From: Roseateles terrae
GTDB lineage: Bacteria; Pseudomonadota; Gammaproteobacteria; Burkholderiales; Burkholderiaceae_C
Assembly (NCBI RefSeq): GCF_014192155.1
Contig: NZ_JACHXO010000001.1
Location: 956,069 to 1,020,068, forward strand
Direction of reading: 5' to 3'
DNA length: 64,000 nt
Positions 38,959 through 46,888 of the stretch are shown here, piece by piece (positions within the stretch are counted from its first letter, which is position 1; the number at the start of each line of letters is the position of its first letter). A model generated the notes under the pieces. That model saw only the letters and a program-made list of their open reading frames with translations, did no database searches and was not told the DNA's origin. Position numbers and translations under genes: made by a program.

Positions 38959-40350
38959 TCACATCGGCTTGGTCAGAAACGCCATGGCCCGCGGATCATC
39001 GACATAACTGACGTTGATCCGCAGCCAGGGGCAGACCGCCAGGTCCGGCGTGAACACCGAGCCGGGCGAGAAACTCACGCCCCGCGCCGCTGCCCGCGTG
39101 ACGAGCTCGGTCGCATCGTCCACGCCCGGCCAGCGGGCCCACAGGAACATGCCACCGCTGGGCCTGCAGAACAGCTGCCAGCCGGCCGTGGTCAACACCC
39201 GGCTGGCCTGCGCCAGTTGCCGGTCCAGCCGGCGACGCAGCCGCTCCACCAGCTTGCGGTAGCTGCCGTTCTCCAGCATCACCGCCAGCACCTCTTCCGC
39301 AAAGCGTGAGGAGGTGATGCTGGTGAGCATTTTCAGATCCACCAGCCGCTTGATCAGCGCCGGTGCCGCCGCCACGAAGCCCACCCGCAGCGAGCAGGAC
39401 AGGCTTTTGGAAAAACTGCCGATGTAGATGACGCGGTTGAGCTGATCCAGCGCGGCCAGTCGCGGCGTGGTGCTGCTCTGGAAGTCGGCATAGATGTCGT
39501 CTTCCACGATGTTGAAATCGTGCCGCTCCGCCAGTTGCAGGATGCGGTGGGCCGTGGCCACCGAGATGGTGCTGCCGGTCGGGTTCTGGAAGACGCCGTT
39601 CAGGAAGAAGAGCTTGGGCTGATGCGTCTCCAGCACCCGCTCCAGTGCTTCCACATCCGGCCCGTTGGGCGTGCGCGGCACGCCCACCATGCGGATGCCC
39701 TGCAGCTTCAGCAGCCCGAAGAGGTTGTAGTAGCCCGGGGTCTCCACCAGCACCGTGTCGCCGGGGCGCAGCAGCAGCCGCACCAGCAGGTCCAGCGCCT
39801 GGCTGGCGCCGCTGGTCAGCAGGAATTGATTGACCGGCGCTTCGATGTCCATGCTGTAGAGCCGGCGGCTGAGCGCCTTGCGCAGGCTGGGGCTGCCCAG
39901 CGGCGTACCGTAGTCGAAGAGGCCGCTGCGATCGCGACGCACGGTCTGGCGGATGGCATAGGCCATGTCTTCGCTCTCCCGCCAGCTGTCCGGCAGCCAG
40001 CCGCAGCCCAGCTTGACGGTGTCGTTCTGCTCGCGGAACAGATGCCAGAGCTCGTCGGTGACGCTCTCCGCGTCCCGCGGGTTGGCCATGCCGGCAGCGG
40101 GGAAGCGCACCGCGCCGTCCTCCACGTAGTAGCCGGAGCCGGGCTGCGAGCGGGCCAGGCCCCGGGTGACGAGCCGGTCATAGGCCTCGATCACCGTGTT
40201 GCGGCTCACACCCAGGTTGGTGGCCAGGCTTCGGATGGACGGCAACCGCGCCCCCGGTGCATAGACGCGCCGACCGATATGGGCCTGAAGGCCCTGCTCC
40301 ACCTGGTCGGCCAGCGGGGTGTCGGAGTCACGTTGGATCTGCAAATTCAT
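38959..40350 (-). CDS. MocR-family GntR/aminotransferase-fold regulator
   Basis: 463 aa regulator with an N-terminal GntR winged helix (about 10-78; LPSIRSLATNLGVSRNTV) joined to a fold-type I aminotransferase domain, with the PLP-binding Lys315 in YIGSFSKSLSC. Such proteins bind PLP and a ligand and act as activators or repressors. It is divergent from the MFS exporter gene, with an inverted repeat in the gap. It is an attractive sensor for cycloserine, which reacts with PLP; that is inference. Confidence 0.9.
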   Translation of the reverse strand: MNLQIQRDSDTPLADQVEQGLQAHIGRRVYAPGARLPSIRSLATNLGVSRNTVIEAYDRLVTRGLARSQPGSGYYVEDGAVRFPAAGMANPRDAESVTDELWHLFREQNDTVKLGCGWLPDSWRESEDMAYAIRQTVRRDRSGLFDYGTPLGSPSLRKALSRRLYSMDIEAPVNQFLLTSGASQALDLLVRLLLRPGDTVLVETPGYYNLFGLLKLQGIRMVGVPRTPNGPDVEALERVLETHQPKLFFLNGVFQNPTGSTISVATAHRILQLAERHDFNIVEDDIYADFQSSTTPRLAALDQLNRVIYIGSFSKSLSCSLRVGFVAAAPALIKRLVDLKMLTSITSSRFAEEVLAVMLENGSYRKLVERLRRRLDRQLAQASRVLTTAGWQLFCRPSGGMFLWARWPGVDDATELVTRAAARGVSFSPGSVFTPDLAVCPWLRINVSYVDDPRAMAFLTKPM

Positions 40351-40387
40351 GGTGGGGCTCGGTGGGCGGGCACTGTTTCTGAAACGG

Positions 40388-40458
40388 ATGGGTACGGTGG
40401 GTGCCGGAAGGCGTCAACTGTGCCTGTGTTTGTACCCATGTCCTGGCTATCCTGCAAT
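40388..40458. promoter_or_regulatory. MocR/MFS intergenic operator and promoters
   Basis: Inverted repeat ATGGGTAC (40388-40395) and GTACCCAT (40432-40439). On the plus strand TTGTAC (40430-40435) and TGCAAT (40453-40458) lie 17 bp apart, a plausible MFS promoter. On the minus strand TTGACG (complement of 40412-40417) could be the mocR -35, with the left arm over its -10. A dimeric MocR could thus control both directions. Confidence 0.55.
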
Positions 40459-40533
40459 GCAGGCAGGCCCCAGGGCACGCAGCACTGAGGGGCGAAACCC
40501 ACACCAGAGGCCAACGAGGGAGCGTTCGCGGGA

Positions 40534-41724
40534 ATGGCACAGACACAACAACATCCGTCATGGCTGGCCGCCGCGCTGTGCGTGATGACCACCGGCGTCA
40601 ATCTGCAAGCCCCGTTGTATGCCGCCTACGCCCGTGCGGACGGCGTCGGGGTGATGGCCACCACCGTCGCCTTCTCGTTCTATGTGGCGGGTGTGCTGCC
40701 GGTGCTGCTGGCGCTGGGCGGCCTGTCGGACCGGATCGGCCGGCGCCGGGTGATGCTGCTGGCCCTGGTGCTCTCTGCTGCAGGGACGCTGCTGATGCTG
40801 TTGCATCCGCATGTGAGCACGCTGGCCGTCGCGCGACTGGTGCTGGGCACCGGGACGGCGCTGATGTCCGCCACGGCCACCGCCTACATGCTGGAGCTGT
40901 TTGGCAGCGAGCGCGCCTCCCGCGCCGCCAACTGGGTGACGGCCAGCACCTCCATCGGCTTCGGCCTGGGACCGGTGCTGACCAGCGTCTGCCTGATGCT
41001 GCAGGACTCTCTCACCCCGCCCAGCTTCCTGCTGCATCTGGCGGCGGTGGCCGTGTGCGGCCTGCTGGTCTGGCGCCTGCCCGAGACCGCCCCCCGCAGC
41101 GGGCCGCGTGCGCCGATGCTGCGCCTGCCCTACTTCACAGCCGAGGGCCTGTGGTTCGGGGCGGCCATCCTGCTGTGCTGGGCCACGACGGGCCTGGTGA
41201 TCTCCATCCTGCCGTCGGTGCTGGCGCCGCACGGGCTGTCGCGGTACTCGGGGCTGGCCACCATGCTGGCGATCAGCTGCGGGCTGCTGTTCCAGCCGAT
41301 GGCGCGCCGACAGGAGCCGCGTCACGCGGTCCGAATCGGACTGATGGTGCTGGTGCCGGCCTATGCGCTGCTGGCCTGGGGCGCCTGGTCCGGCACGCTG
41401 ATGGCAGTGCTCGCTGGGGCACTGGCGGCCAGCAGCGCCTGTTACGGCTTTGTCTATCTGGGCGGGCTGGCCGGCACGGCGGAAGCCGCCGGTGACCAGA
41501 AGACCCGCGCCAGCGCCGCCTACTTCCTGATGGCCTATGTCGGCTTCAGCCTGCCGGTGATCTTCACCGGGTTGCTGGCGGACCATTACGGCACCGCCAC
41601 CGCCCTGCTCACCTTCGGGCTGCTGCTGGCCACCGGCGCGCTGGCGCTACTGAGCCGGCCCGCCCCGGTGGTGGACCTCTCCGAGCTGCCAACGCGTCCG
41701 GCCGAGGCCTTCGTCAAGCAGTGA
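40534..41724 (+). CDS. MFS transporter, candidate cycloserine exporter
   Basis: 396 aa membrane protein with about 12 predicted segments and the MFS motif A-like GGLSDRIGRRRV after the second segment. It faces the dcs-like operon tail to tail (8 bp between stops) and is divergent from the PLP-fold regulator. Export or self-protection is the likely role, replacing the DcsJ transporter of Streptomyces. The substrate is inferred from position only. Confidence 0.88.
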   Translation: MAQTQQHPSWLAAALCVMTTGVNLQAPLYAAYARADGVGVMATTVAFSFYVAGVLPVLLALGGLSDRIGRRRVMLLALVLSAAGTLLMLLHPHVSTLAVARLVLGTGTALMSATATAYMLELFGSERASRAANWVTASTSIGFGLGPVLTSVCLMLQDSLTPPSFLLHLAAVAVCGLLVWRLPETAPRSGPRAPMLRLPYFTAEGLWFGAAILLCWATTGLVISILPSVLAPHGLSRYSGLATMLAISCGLLFQPMARRQEPRHAVRIGLMVLVPAYALLAWGAWSGTLMAVLAGALAASSACYGFVYLGGLAGTAEAAGDQKTRASAAYFLMAYVGFSLPVIFTGLLADHYGTATALLTFGLLLATGALALLSRPAPVVDLSELPTRPAEAFVKQ

Positions 41725-41732
41725 TCGTGGAC

Positions 41733-42641
41733 TCAGCCGCCCATACGACGCGCAATCGCCTGCGCAAAGCGCAAGGCGCTGCCCTCGGCAAACGGCAGGT
41801 TCAGCGAGGGCTCGCACAGCTCCAGCTCCAGGACACGCGGTTGGCCGCTACCGTCACGGATCAGGTCGACCCGGGCATACAGCAGCGGCTGTTCCAGCTG
41901 CAGATGCCGGGCAGCCGCCTGCAGCGCCCTGCCCGCGACGGCCTGCTCCTGCGCATCGGCCTGACGCGCCTGTCGCAGCTCCTGGGTCGGCACGTGCACC
42001 GTGCCGTCGGCCATCAGCATGGCGCCTTTGCGGATGGCGTGGCTGTAGTGCCCGTCGAAGAAGGCCAGGTTGGTCTCGCCGTCGCGGTCGATGGCCGACA
42101 GATACGGCTGCAGCATCACATGCGCGCCGCGGGCCTGCAGATGGCGGAGATAGAGGTGGGCTTGCGCCTGCGCCGCGCGGGGAAACCGCCGCACGTCCTT
42201 GGAATAGGCGCCGACCGTGGGCTTGATGACGACCTCGCCCGACTCGGGATGGCGCGCCATCAGCGAGCCAAGCGCCGCGAGCGATGCCGCTTCGCCGACC
42301 TGGGGCGCCACGAACTCGGTCGGCACCACCGGCACGCCGGCCTCGGCGAGATCACGCAGGTAACGCTTGTCCAGCGACCAGCGCGACACCTGCGGCGGAT
42401 TGAGCAGCCGGGTGCACTGCGCCACCCGGTCGCACCAGGCCAGAAAGGCGGGCAGCGCCTCGACATAGTTCCAGGGCGACCGCAGGACGGCAGCGCCATA
42501 GCGCCCCCAGTCCACCTGCGGATCTTCCCAATCACAGACCTGTGCCTGCAGACCGACCGTGCGACAGGCGGCAAGCAGCAGCGGCATGTCGACATCGATC
42601 GGCAGGCTGCCGGCACTGGTGACCAAAGCGAGAGGTTTCAT
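41733..42641 (-). CDS. ATP-grasp ligase, DcsG-like (cycloserine synthetase)
   Basis: 302 aa ATP-grasp protein. The N-terminal domain has LRSPWNYVEALPAFLAWC; the ATP-binding lysines are probably K92 (SLDKRYL) and K140 (GEVVIKPTVGAYS); metal ligands lie in YARVDLIRDG and VLELELCEPSLNL. In S. lavendulae the homologous class closes O-ureidoserine to cycloserine using ATP. It is the last gene of the minus-strand operon, 78 bp after the SDR gene. Ligase class is firm; the substrate rests on the neighbours. Confidence 0.85.
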   Translation of the reverse strand: MKPLALVTSAGSLPIDVDMPLLLAACRTVGLQAQVCDWEDPQVDWGRYGAAVLRSPWNYVEALPAFLAWCDRVAQCTRLLNPPQVSRWSLDKRYLRDLAEAGVPVVPTEFVAPQVGEAASLAALGSLMARHPESGEVVIKPTVGAYSKDVRRFPRAAQAQAHLYLRHLQARGAHVMLQPYLSAIDRDGETNLAFFDGHYSHAIRKGAMLMADGTVHVPTQELRQARQADAQEQAVAGRALQAAARHLQLEQPLLYARVDLIRDGSGQPRVLELELCEPSLNLPFAEGSALRFAQAIARRMGG

Positions 42642-42719
42642 GATGAAGTGTTTTGAGCTTGAGCGTGGAAGAGCCGTCCAGCCGCAGGACCCCAGCGTGG
42701 CGCCGTGGCCCTGCGAGCG

Positions 42720-43631
42720 TCACCACGGGATCTGGCGCCCCAGATGCACGTACTGGCCCGTCGGTCCGTCGGGGCCCAGCAGGGCCATGCGCACGCTGGT
42801 GGACGCGCCCTGCCGCGGTTCCAGATCGCCGGCGCCGTCGTTCATGTCGGTCCTGGTGTAGCCGGGGTGAACCGCGTTGACCTTGATCGGCGTCTCGCGC
42901 AGTTCATAGGCCAGATGCACGGTCCAGGCGTTCAGCGCGCTTTTGGAGGCGCTGTAGGCCGGCAGCGACTTGAACATGTCGCTGTAGGCGTAGGACGCTG
43001 GATCGCTGTGGGTGCCCAGGGACGCCAGCAGGCTGGACACGTTGACGATGCGCGCAGCGGGGGCGCGCTGCAGCAGTGGCAGGAGGGCCTGGGTCACGGC
43101 GACCACGCCAAAGAGGTTGGTGGCAAAGGTCTGATGCCACTGCGTCAGCGGTTGCTGCGATGGGCGGCGGCCGTAGGACTCCAGGCGGATGGCGGCGTTG
43201 TTGACGAGGATGTCCAGGCGGCCGTAGCGCTGGCCGATGCCGGCGGCTGCGGCTTCGATGCTGCGGGCGTCGGTGACGTCCAGCACCACGGCCTCCACAT
43301 CCAGGCCTTCGCTGACGAGTTGGCGGGCCGCTTCGGCGGCGGCTTCGGCCCGCCGGCCGCTGAGCAGGACACGCACGCCCTCCGCCGCGAGCTGACGGCA
43401 AATCTCCAGCCCGATGCCTCGGTTGGCGCCGGTGACCAATGCAATCTGCCGGGCAGCGTTCGGACCGGCGTCGGTGCGCCTTGAATCGGCGCGCTCGATA
43501 GCAGCACGGGGCGCGGATGCCGTGAAGGAGCTATCGACCAGGCCAGCCGCGGCGGTTGCGGCGGTTGCGGCGGATGGATCCATCGGAATCGCGGTGGGCT
43601 GCCGGTGCGTGGCGATGTTCGTTGTGGACAT
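42720..43631 (-). CDS. short-chain dehydrogenase/reductase inside the dcs-like operon
   Basis: Classical SDR of 303 aa with cofactor motif TGANRGIG (67-74), NNAA (144-147), and the triad Ser200, Tyr226 and Lys230 (YSASK). NADP(H) preference is likely from the basic residue after the Gly motif. The first 60 residues are an Ala/Thr-rich extension with a 9-bp DNA repeat (GCGGTTGCG twice, 43552-43569). The ATG at 43631 has GGAGG upstream. It has no counterpart in the known D-cycloserine pathway, so its reaction is unknown. Confidence 0.88.
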   Translation of the reverse strand: MSTTNIATHRQPTAIPMDPSAATAATAAAGLVDSSFTASAPRAAIERADSRRTDAGPNAARQIALVTGANRGIGLEICRQLAAEGVRVLLSGRRAEAAAEAARQLVSEGLDVEAVVLDVTDARSIEAAAAGIGQRYGRLDILVNNAAIRLESYGRRPSQQPLTQWHQTFATNLFGVVAVTQALLPLLQRAPAARIVNVSSLLASLGTHSDPASYAYSDMFKSLPAYSASKSALNAWTVHLAYELRETPIKVNAVHPGYTRTDMNDGAGDLEPRQGASTSVRMALLGPDGPTGQYVHLGRQIPW

Positions 43632-43641
43632 GTGAGCCTCC

Positions 43642-44886
43642 TCAGACCGGTGTGAGCATGGGCGGTTCGGCCGCTGCAGCCGCTGCAGCCGCTTGGCCAC
43701 TCGACTTCAGCGCCTGCGCTTCGTTGACCGACACGGCGGAAATCTGCGCAAACACGTGGGATTGGCCTGCCTGGACCTCATCGAGAAACGCCCTGATCGG
43801 CGCCTCGAACGCTGCCAGATCCGCCAGAAAGGCATCGTGACCGGCCAGCGAATCCAGCGCGTGGAAGGTGACCGCCACGCCGCCCGCCTGCAGCCCCTCC
43901 GCCACCTGGCGCTGCTGCGACACCGGGAACAGGAAGTCGCTCTTCACCCCGATGACCAGCGCGCTTTCCAGCCGCAAGCGGCGCAGCGCCACATCGGCAT
44001 TTCCGCCTGCCTCGTCGCCCAGATCGAAGGTGTCGATGGCACGGCTCAGCGCCAGATAGGCATTTGGATCGAACGAGCGCACGAAGCGATGCGCCTGACA
44101 GGCGAGATAGCCTTCCACCGCGAAGTCCATCGCCGGTGCGCCGGTCGCGGCCAGCATCGCCGTGTCCAGCCGCTCCCGGCCGAAGCGCGCTGCCCACTCT
44201 TCTCCAGACCGGTAGGTGATCAGCCCCAGCTTGCGTGCGGCCACCATGCCGTTCAGCGGAAACCGCTGCCCGTCGTAATGACCGCCCTGCCAATCCGGAT
44301 CGGACTGGATGAGCTCGCGCTGCAGGGCGCGCAGCGCGATGGCCAGCGGCTGCGCATGCACTGCACCGGAGAGGTGGATCAGGTGACGGGCGAGGCCGGG
44401 ATGGCGCGCCACCAGCGACAGCGCCGTCATGCCGCCCATCGACGCGCCCAGCACCGCGGCCAGTTGCTCGATGCCCAGGGCTCGCACCGCATAGGCAGCT
44501 GCATCGGCCAGGTCCTCCACGGACAGCGCGGGAAAGTCCGGGCCGTACGGGCGGCCAGTCACGGGATTCAGTGAGGCGGGTCCCGTCGAGCCTTTGCAGC
44601 TGCCGAGCGAGTTGACGCATACGACGAACCAGCGGCCGGTGTCGACCGGCCGGCCGGGGCCGACCATGCCTTCCCACCATCCGGGCGCGGGGTGGTCGTT
44701 GTGGCTGCACACATGCGCGTCCGGCGACAGGCCGGTGAGGATCAGCAGCGCGTTACTTCGATCCGCATTGAGCTGGCCGACGGTCTCATAGGCCAGGCGG
44801 GCGCCGGTCAGCCTGCCGCCGCGTTTGAGCGTGAAGGGGTCAGGCAAGGCCACGAAGTGCGTGGCCGGCGGAATGAACTCCATCAT
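43642..44886 (-). CDS. MetX-fold O-acetyltransferase, DcsE-like
   Basis: 414 aa alpha/beta-hydrolase-fold acyltransferase of the homoserine O-acetyltransferase family. The nucleophile is Ser149 in GASMGG; catalytic Asp is in GVKSDFLFP and His in LAGHDAFL. In cycloserine synthesis the homologue acetylates L-serine. The start ATG at 44886 is fixed by a perfect AAGGAGG (44893-44899) and not by the earlier 44946. The last residues are an Ala run encoded by CCGCTGCAG repeats (43671-43688). It follows the DcsD-like gene by 40 bp. A methionine-pathway role is possible but less likely in this context. Confidence 0.88.
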   Translation of the reverse strand: MMEFIPPATHFVALPDPFTLKRGGRLTGARLAYETVGQLNADRSNALLILTGLSPDAHVCSHNDHPAPGWWEGMVGPGRPVDTGRWFVVCVNSLGSCKGSTGPASLNPVTGRPYGPDFPALSVEDLADAAAYAVRALGIEQLAAVLGASMGGMTALSLVARHPGLARHLIHLSGAVHAQPLAIALRALQRELIQSDPDWQGGHYDGQRFPLNGMVAARKLGLITYRSGEEWAARFGRERLDTAMLAATGAPAMDFAVEGYLACQAHRFVRSFDPNAYLALSRAIDTFDLGDEAGGNADVALRRLRLESALVIGVKSDFLFPVSQQRQVAEGLQAGGVAVTFHALDSLAGHDAFLADLAAFEAPIRAFLDEVQAGQSHVFAQISAVSVNEAQALKSSGQAAAAAAAAEPPMLTPV

Positions 44887-44926
44887 GGGAAGCCTCCTTG
44901 GGGATGGGGTGGATGGGTCGGCGACG

Positions 44927-46021
44927 TCAGGCGGATTGCGCATCACGCTGATGGGACCAAGGCGCTGGAGTCATCGCTTCGGTCTTCGGTTCCGCCTTCG
45001 CTTCTGCGTCTGCGGCCACGGCTGCACCGACGGCTGCATCTGCCAGCGCCGCGACGGAGGGCCCCCCGAGCCCGTCCAGCCAGGCGTCGTCCGAGCCCTC
45101 GTTCACCCCGTCCATCAGGAAGGTGGAGAGATAACGCTCGCCCGTATCGGGCAGCATCGCCAGCAACACCGTTCCGGCGGGTGCTTCACGCGCCACATCC
45201 AGTGCCGTCGCGACGGTCGCACCGGCGGAAATCCCCACAAAAATGCCCTCCTCTGCCGCCAGACGTCGCGCGGTGTCGCGCCCCACGGTTTCGTCGATCG
45301 GCCGCAACTCATCGATCACGGCCGGGTCCAGCACACTGGGCACGAAGTTGGGTGCCCAGCCCTGGATCTGATGCACCTGCCACGGCTGCCCCGCGAGTAC
45401 CGCGGCATTGGCCGGCTCCGCCGCCACCACCCGCACCTGTGGACGCGCCAGTTTCAACATCTGCCCGACGCCCGTCAGCGTGCCGGTGGTGCCGAAGCCG
45501 GTGACAAAGTAGTCCAGGCGCTTGCCAGCGAAGTCGCTGAGGATCTCCGCGGCCGTGGTCTCGCGGTGATAGGCCGGGTTCGCGGGGTTGTCGAACTGCC
45601 GGGCACGGAACCAGCCGTGGCGGTCGGCCAGTTCATCCGCGATGCGGTTACCGCCGCTGCTGCCCAGCGCCGCCGGGAACAGCAACACCTTGCCGCCATA
45701 GGCACGGATCAACTTGCGACGCTCGAGCGAATAGGAATCGGACATCACCGCCACGAAGCGGTAGCCGCGGGCTGCGGCCACCATGGCCAGGGCGATGCCG
45801 ACATTGCCGGAAGTGCATTCGCAGAGGGTGTCGCCGGGTCGGAGCAGGCCCTTGGCCTCGGCGTCCAGCACCACCGAAAGCGCGAGACGGTCCTTGACCG
45901 AGCCGCCGGGATTGAAGGATTCGACCTTTACGTAGAGGTTCACGTGCGGCGGTGCGACACGATGCAGCTTGACGATGGGCGTGCGGCCAATGGTGTCGAG
46001 GATGCTGTTGTACAGAGGCAT
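44927..46021 (-). CDS. cysteine-synthase-fold enzyme, DcsD-like (O-ureidoserine synthase)
   Basis: PLP fold-type II beta-replacement enzyme of 364 aa. The Schiff-base Lys43 is in NPGGSVKDRLAL; the phosphate loop GFGTTGTLTG is present. The substrate loop reads TSGNVGIAL where cysteine synthases usually have TSGNTG, a change that may go with a different nucleophile. Its likely reaction is O-acetylserine plus hydroxyurea to O-ureidoserine. The C-terminal 45 residues are an Ala/Glu-rich extension. It lies 48 bp after the DcsB-like gene, with AAGGA before the ATG. Confidence 0.88.
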   Translation of the reverse strand: MPLYNSILDTIGRTPIVKLHRVAPPHVNLYVKVESFNPGGSVKDRLALSVVLDAEAKGLLRPGDTLCECTSGNVGIALAMVAAARGYRFVAVMSDSYSLERRKLIRAYGGKVLLFPAALGSSGGNRIADELADRHGWFRARQFDNPANPAYHRETTAAEILSDFAGKRLDYFVTGFGTTGTLTGVGQMLKLARPQVRVVAAEPANAAVLAGQPWQVHQIQGWAPNFVPSVLDPAVIDELRPIDETVGRDTARRLAAEEGIFVGISAGATVATALDVAREAPAGTVLLAMLPDTGERYLSTFLMDGVNEGSDDAWLDGLGGPSVAALADAAVGAAVAADAEAKAEPKTEAMTPAPWSHQRDAQSA

Positions 46022-46069
46022 GATGAAGTCCTTGAGGATGCAATGGAGGGGCCGGTGGGGCGGCTCGTT

Positions 46070-46888
46070 TCAGCGCGCCGAGTGCCGCTCGAACACGGGG
46101 GCCACGATGTCGAGAATCACGTCGAGCGCGGCCGCATTGACCTGCTCGTCCAGCGAAGCGTTGAATTCGGCCAGCTCGATGCCACGCAGTTGGCCGGCAG
46201 GAATCGCCTCGAAGAGCGCGCGGATCTGCGCGGGATGCAGGCCTTCAGGCACCGAGTAATCGGCCGGCAGATGGCCTGGGTCCAGCACATCCCAGTCGAT
46301 ATGCACCCAGACCGGCGCCGTGCCGATGGCCGCCAGCACCGCCTCCGGCGTGACCTGCGCTGGCGGCAGGATGCGCACCCCGGCCTGCGTCAGCAACGCC
46401 TGCTCGGGCGGATCGATGTCGCGGGCACCGACCAGCATCACCTGGTGTGGCCGGAGACCGGCGCCATGGCCGCTGTCCCAGAGCCCGCAGGCGCCGGCGA
46501 GCACCATGCCGCCGAGATAGCCTGAGCCGGTGGTGGCCGGTGTGTTGAAGTCGCCATGCGCATCGATCCAGAGCACCACCGCCTCCGGCATCGATTGCGC
46601 CACCCGCGGCAGGCTCGCGAGACTGGCCGAGCAGGTGTTGGAGAGCATGACGGTCAACGGGTCGCGGCGCAGACTGCGGTCGATGGCATCACGCAGACCG
46701 AGCAGTGTGTCGCGGGCCTGTGGCAGGCTGTCGCGCCAGTCGTCGTGGGCATGCGGCTGTGGCACGCCTACGGACTGGATGCTGCATCCATAGCGCTGTT
46801 GCAGGGCCCGCGCCGTGCGGGCGGCGCCTTCGATCATGCGCGGCGCTCGGTCGGCCACTCGGCCTTGGGAAACGATGAGGTTGATCAT
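46070..46888 (-). CDS. arginase-fold hydrolase, DcsB-like
   Basis: Ureohydrolase-fold protein of 272 aa, predicted to split N-hydroxy-L-arginine into hydroxyurea and ornithine. Two of three arginase metal motifs are clear: DAHGD (109-113) and DWDVLDP (198-204). Where arginases have GGDHS, this protein reads SNTCSAS with Cys86, so a metal ligand is altered. The ATG at 46888 overlaps the dcsA stop by 4 bp (ATGA), a typical coupled start; the longer frame to 47026 overlaps dcsA coding sequence. An ordinary arginase or agmatinase is less likely. Confidence 0.88.
   Translation of the reverse strand: MINLIVSQGRVADRAPRMIEGAARTARALQQRYGCSIQSVGVPQPHAHDDWRDSLPQARDTLLGLRDAIDRSLRRDPLTVMLSNTCSASLASLPRVAQSMPEAVVLWIDAHGDFNTPATTGSGYLGGMVLAGACGLWDSGHGAGLRPHQVMLVGARDIDPPEQALLTQAGVRILPPAQVTPEAVLAAIGTAPVWVHIDWDVLDPGHLPADYSVPEGLHPAQIRALFEAIPAGQLRGIELAEFNASLDEQVNAAALDVILDIVAPVFERHSAR

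Noticed and set aside
43642-46021. Reading the MetX-fold and CysK-fold genes as ordinary methionine/cysteine synthesis
   Set aside because: The neighbouring YqcI/YcgG, arginase-fold and ATP-grasp genes have no place in that pathway but match the cycloserine route, and a separate cysE is present at 6110-6880.
44825-46525. 566-codon plus-strand frame across the dcs-like genes
   Set aside because: It crosses three clear minus-strand genes and shows no domain; shadow coding.
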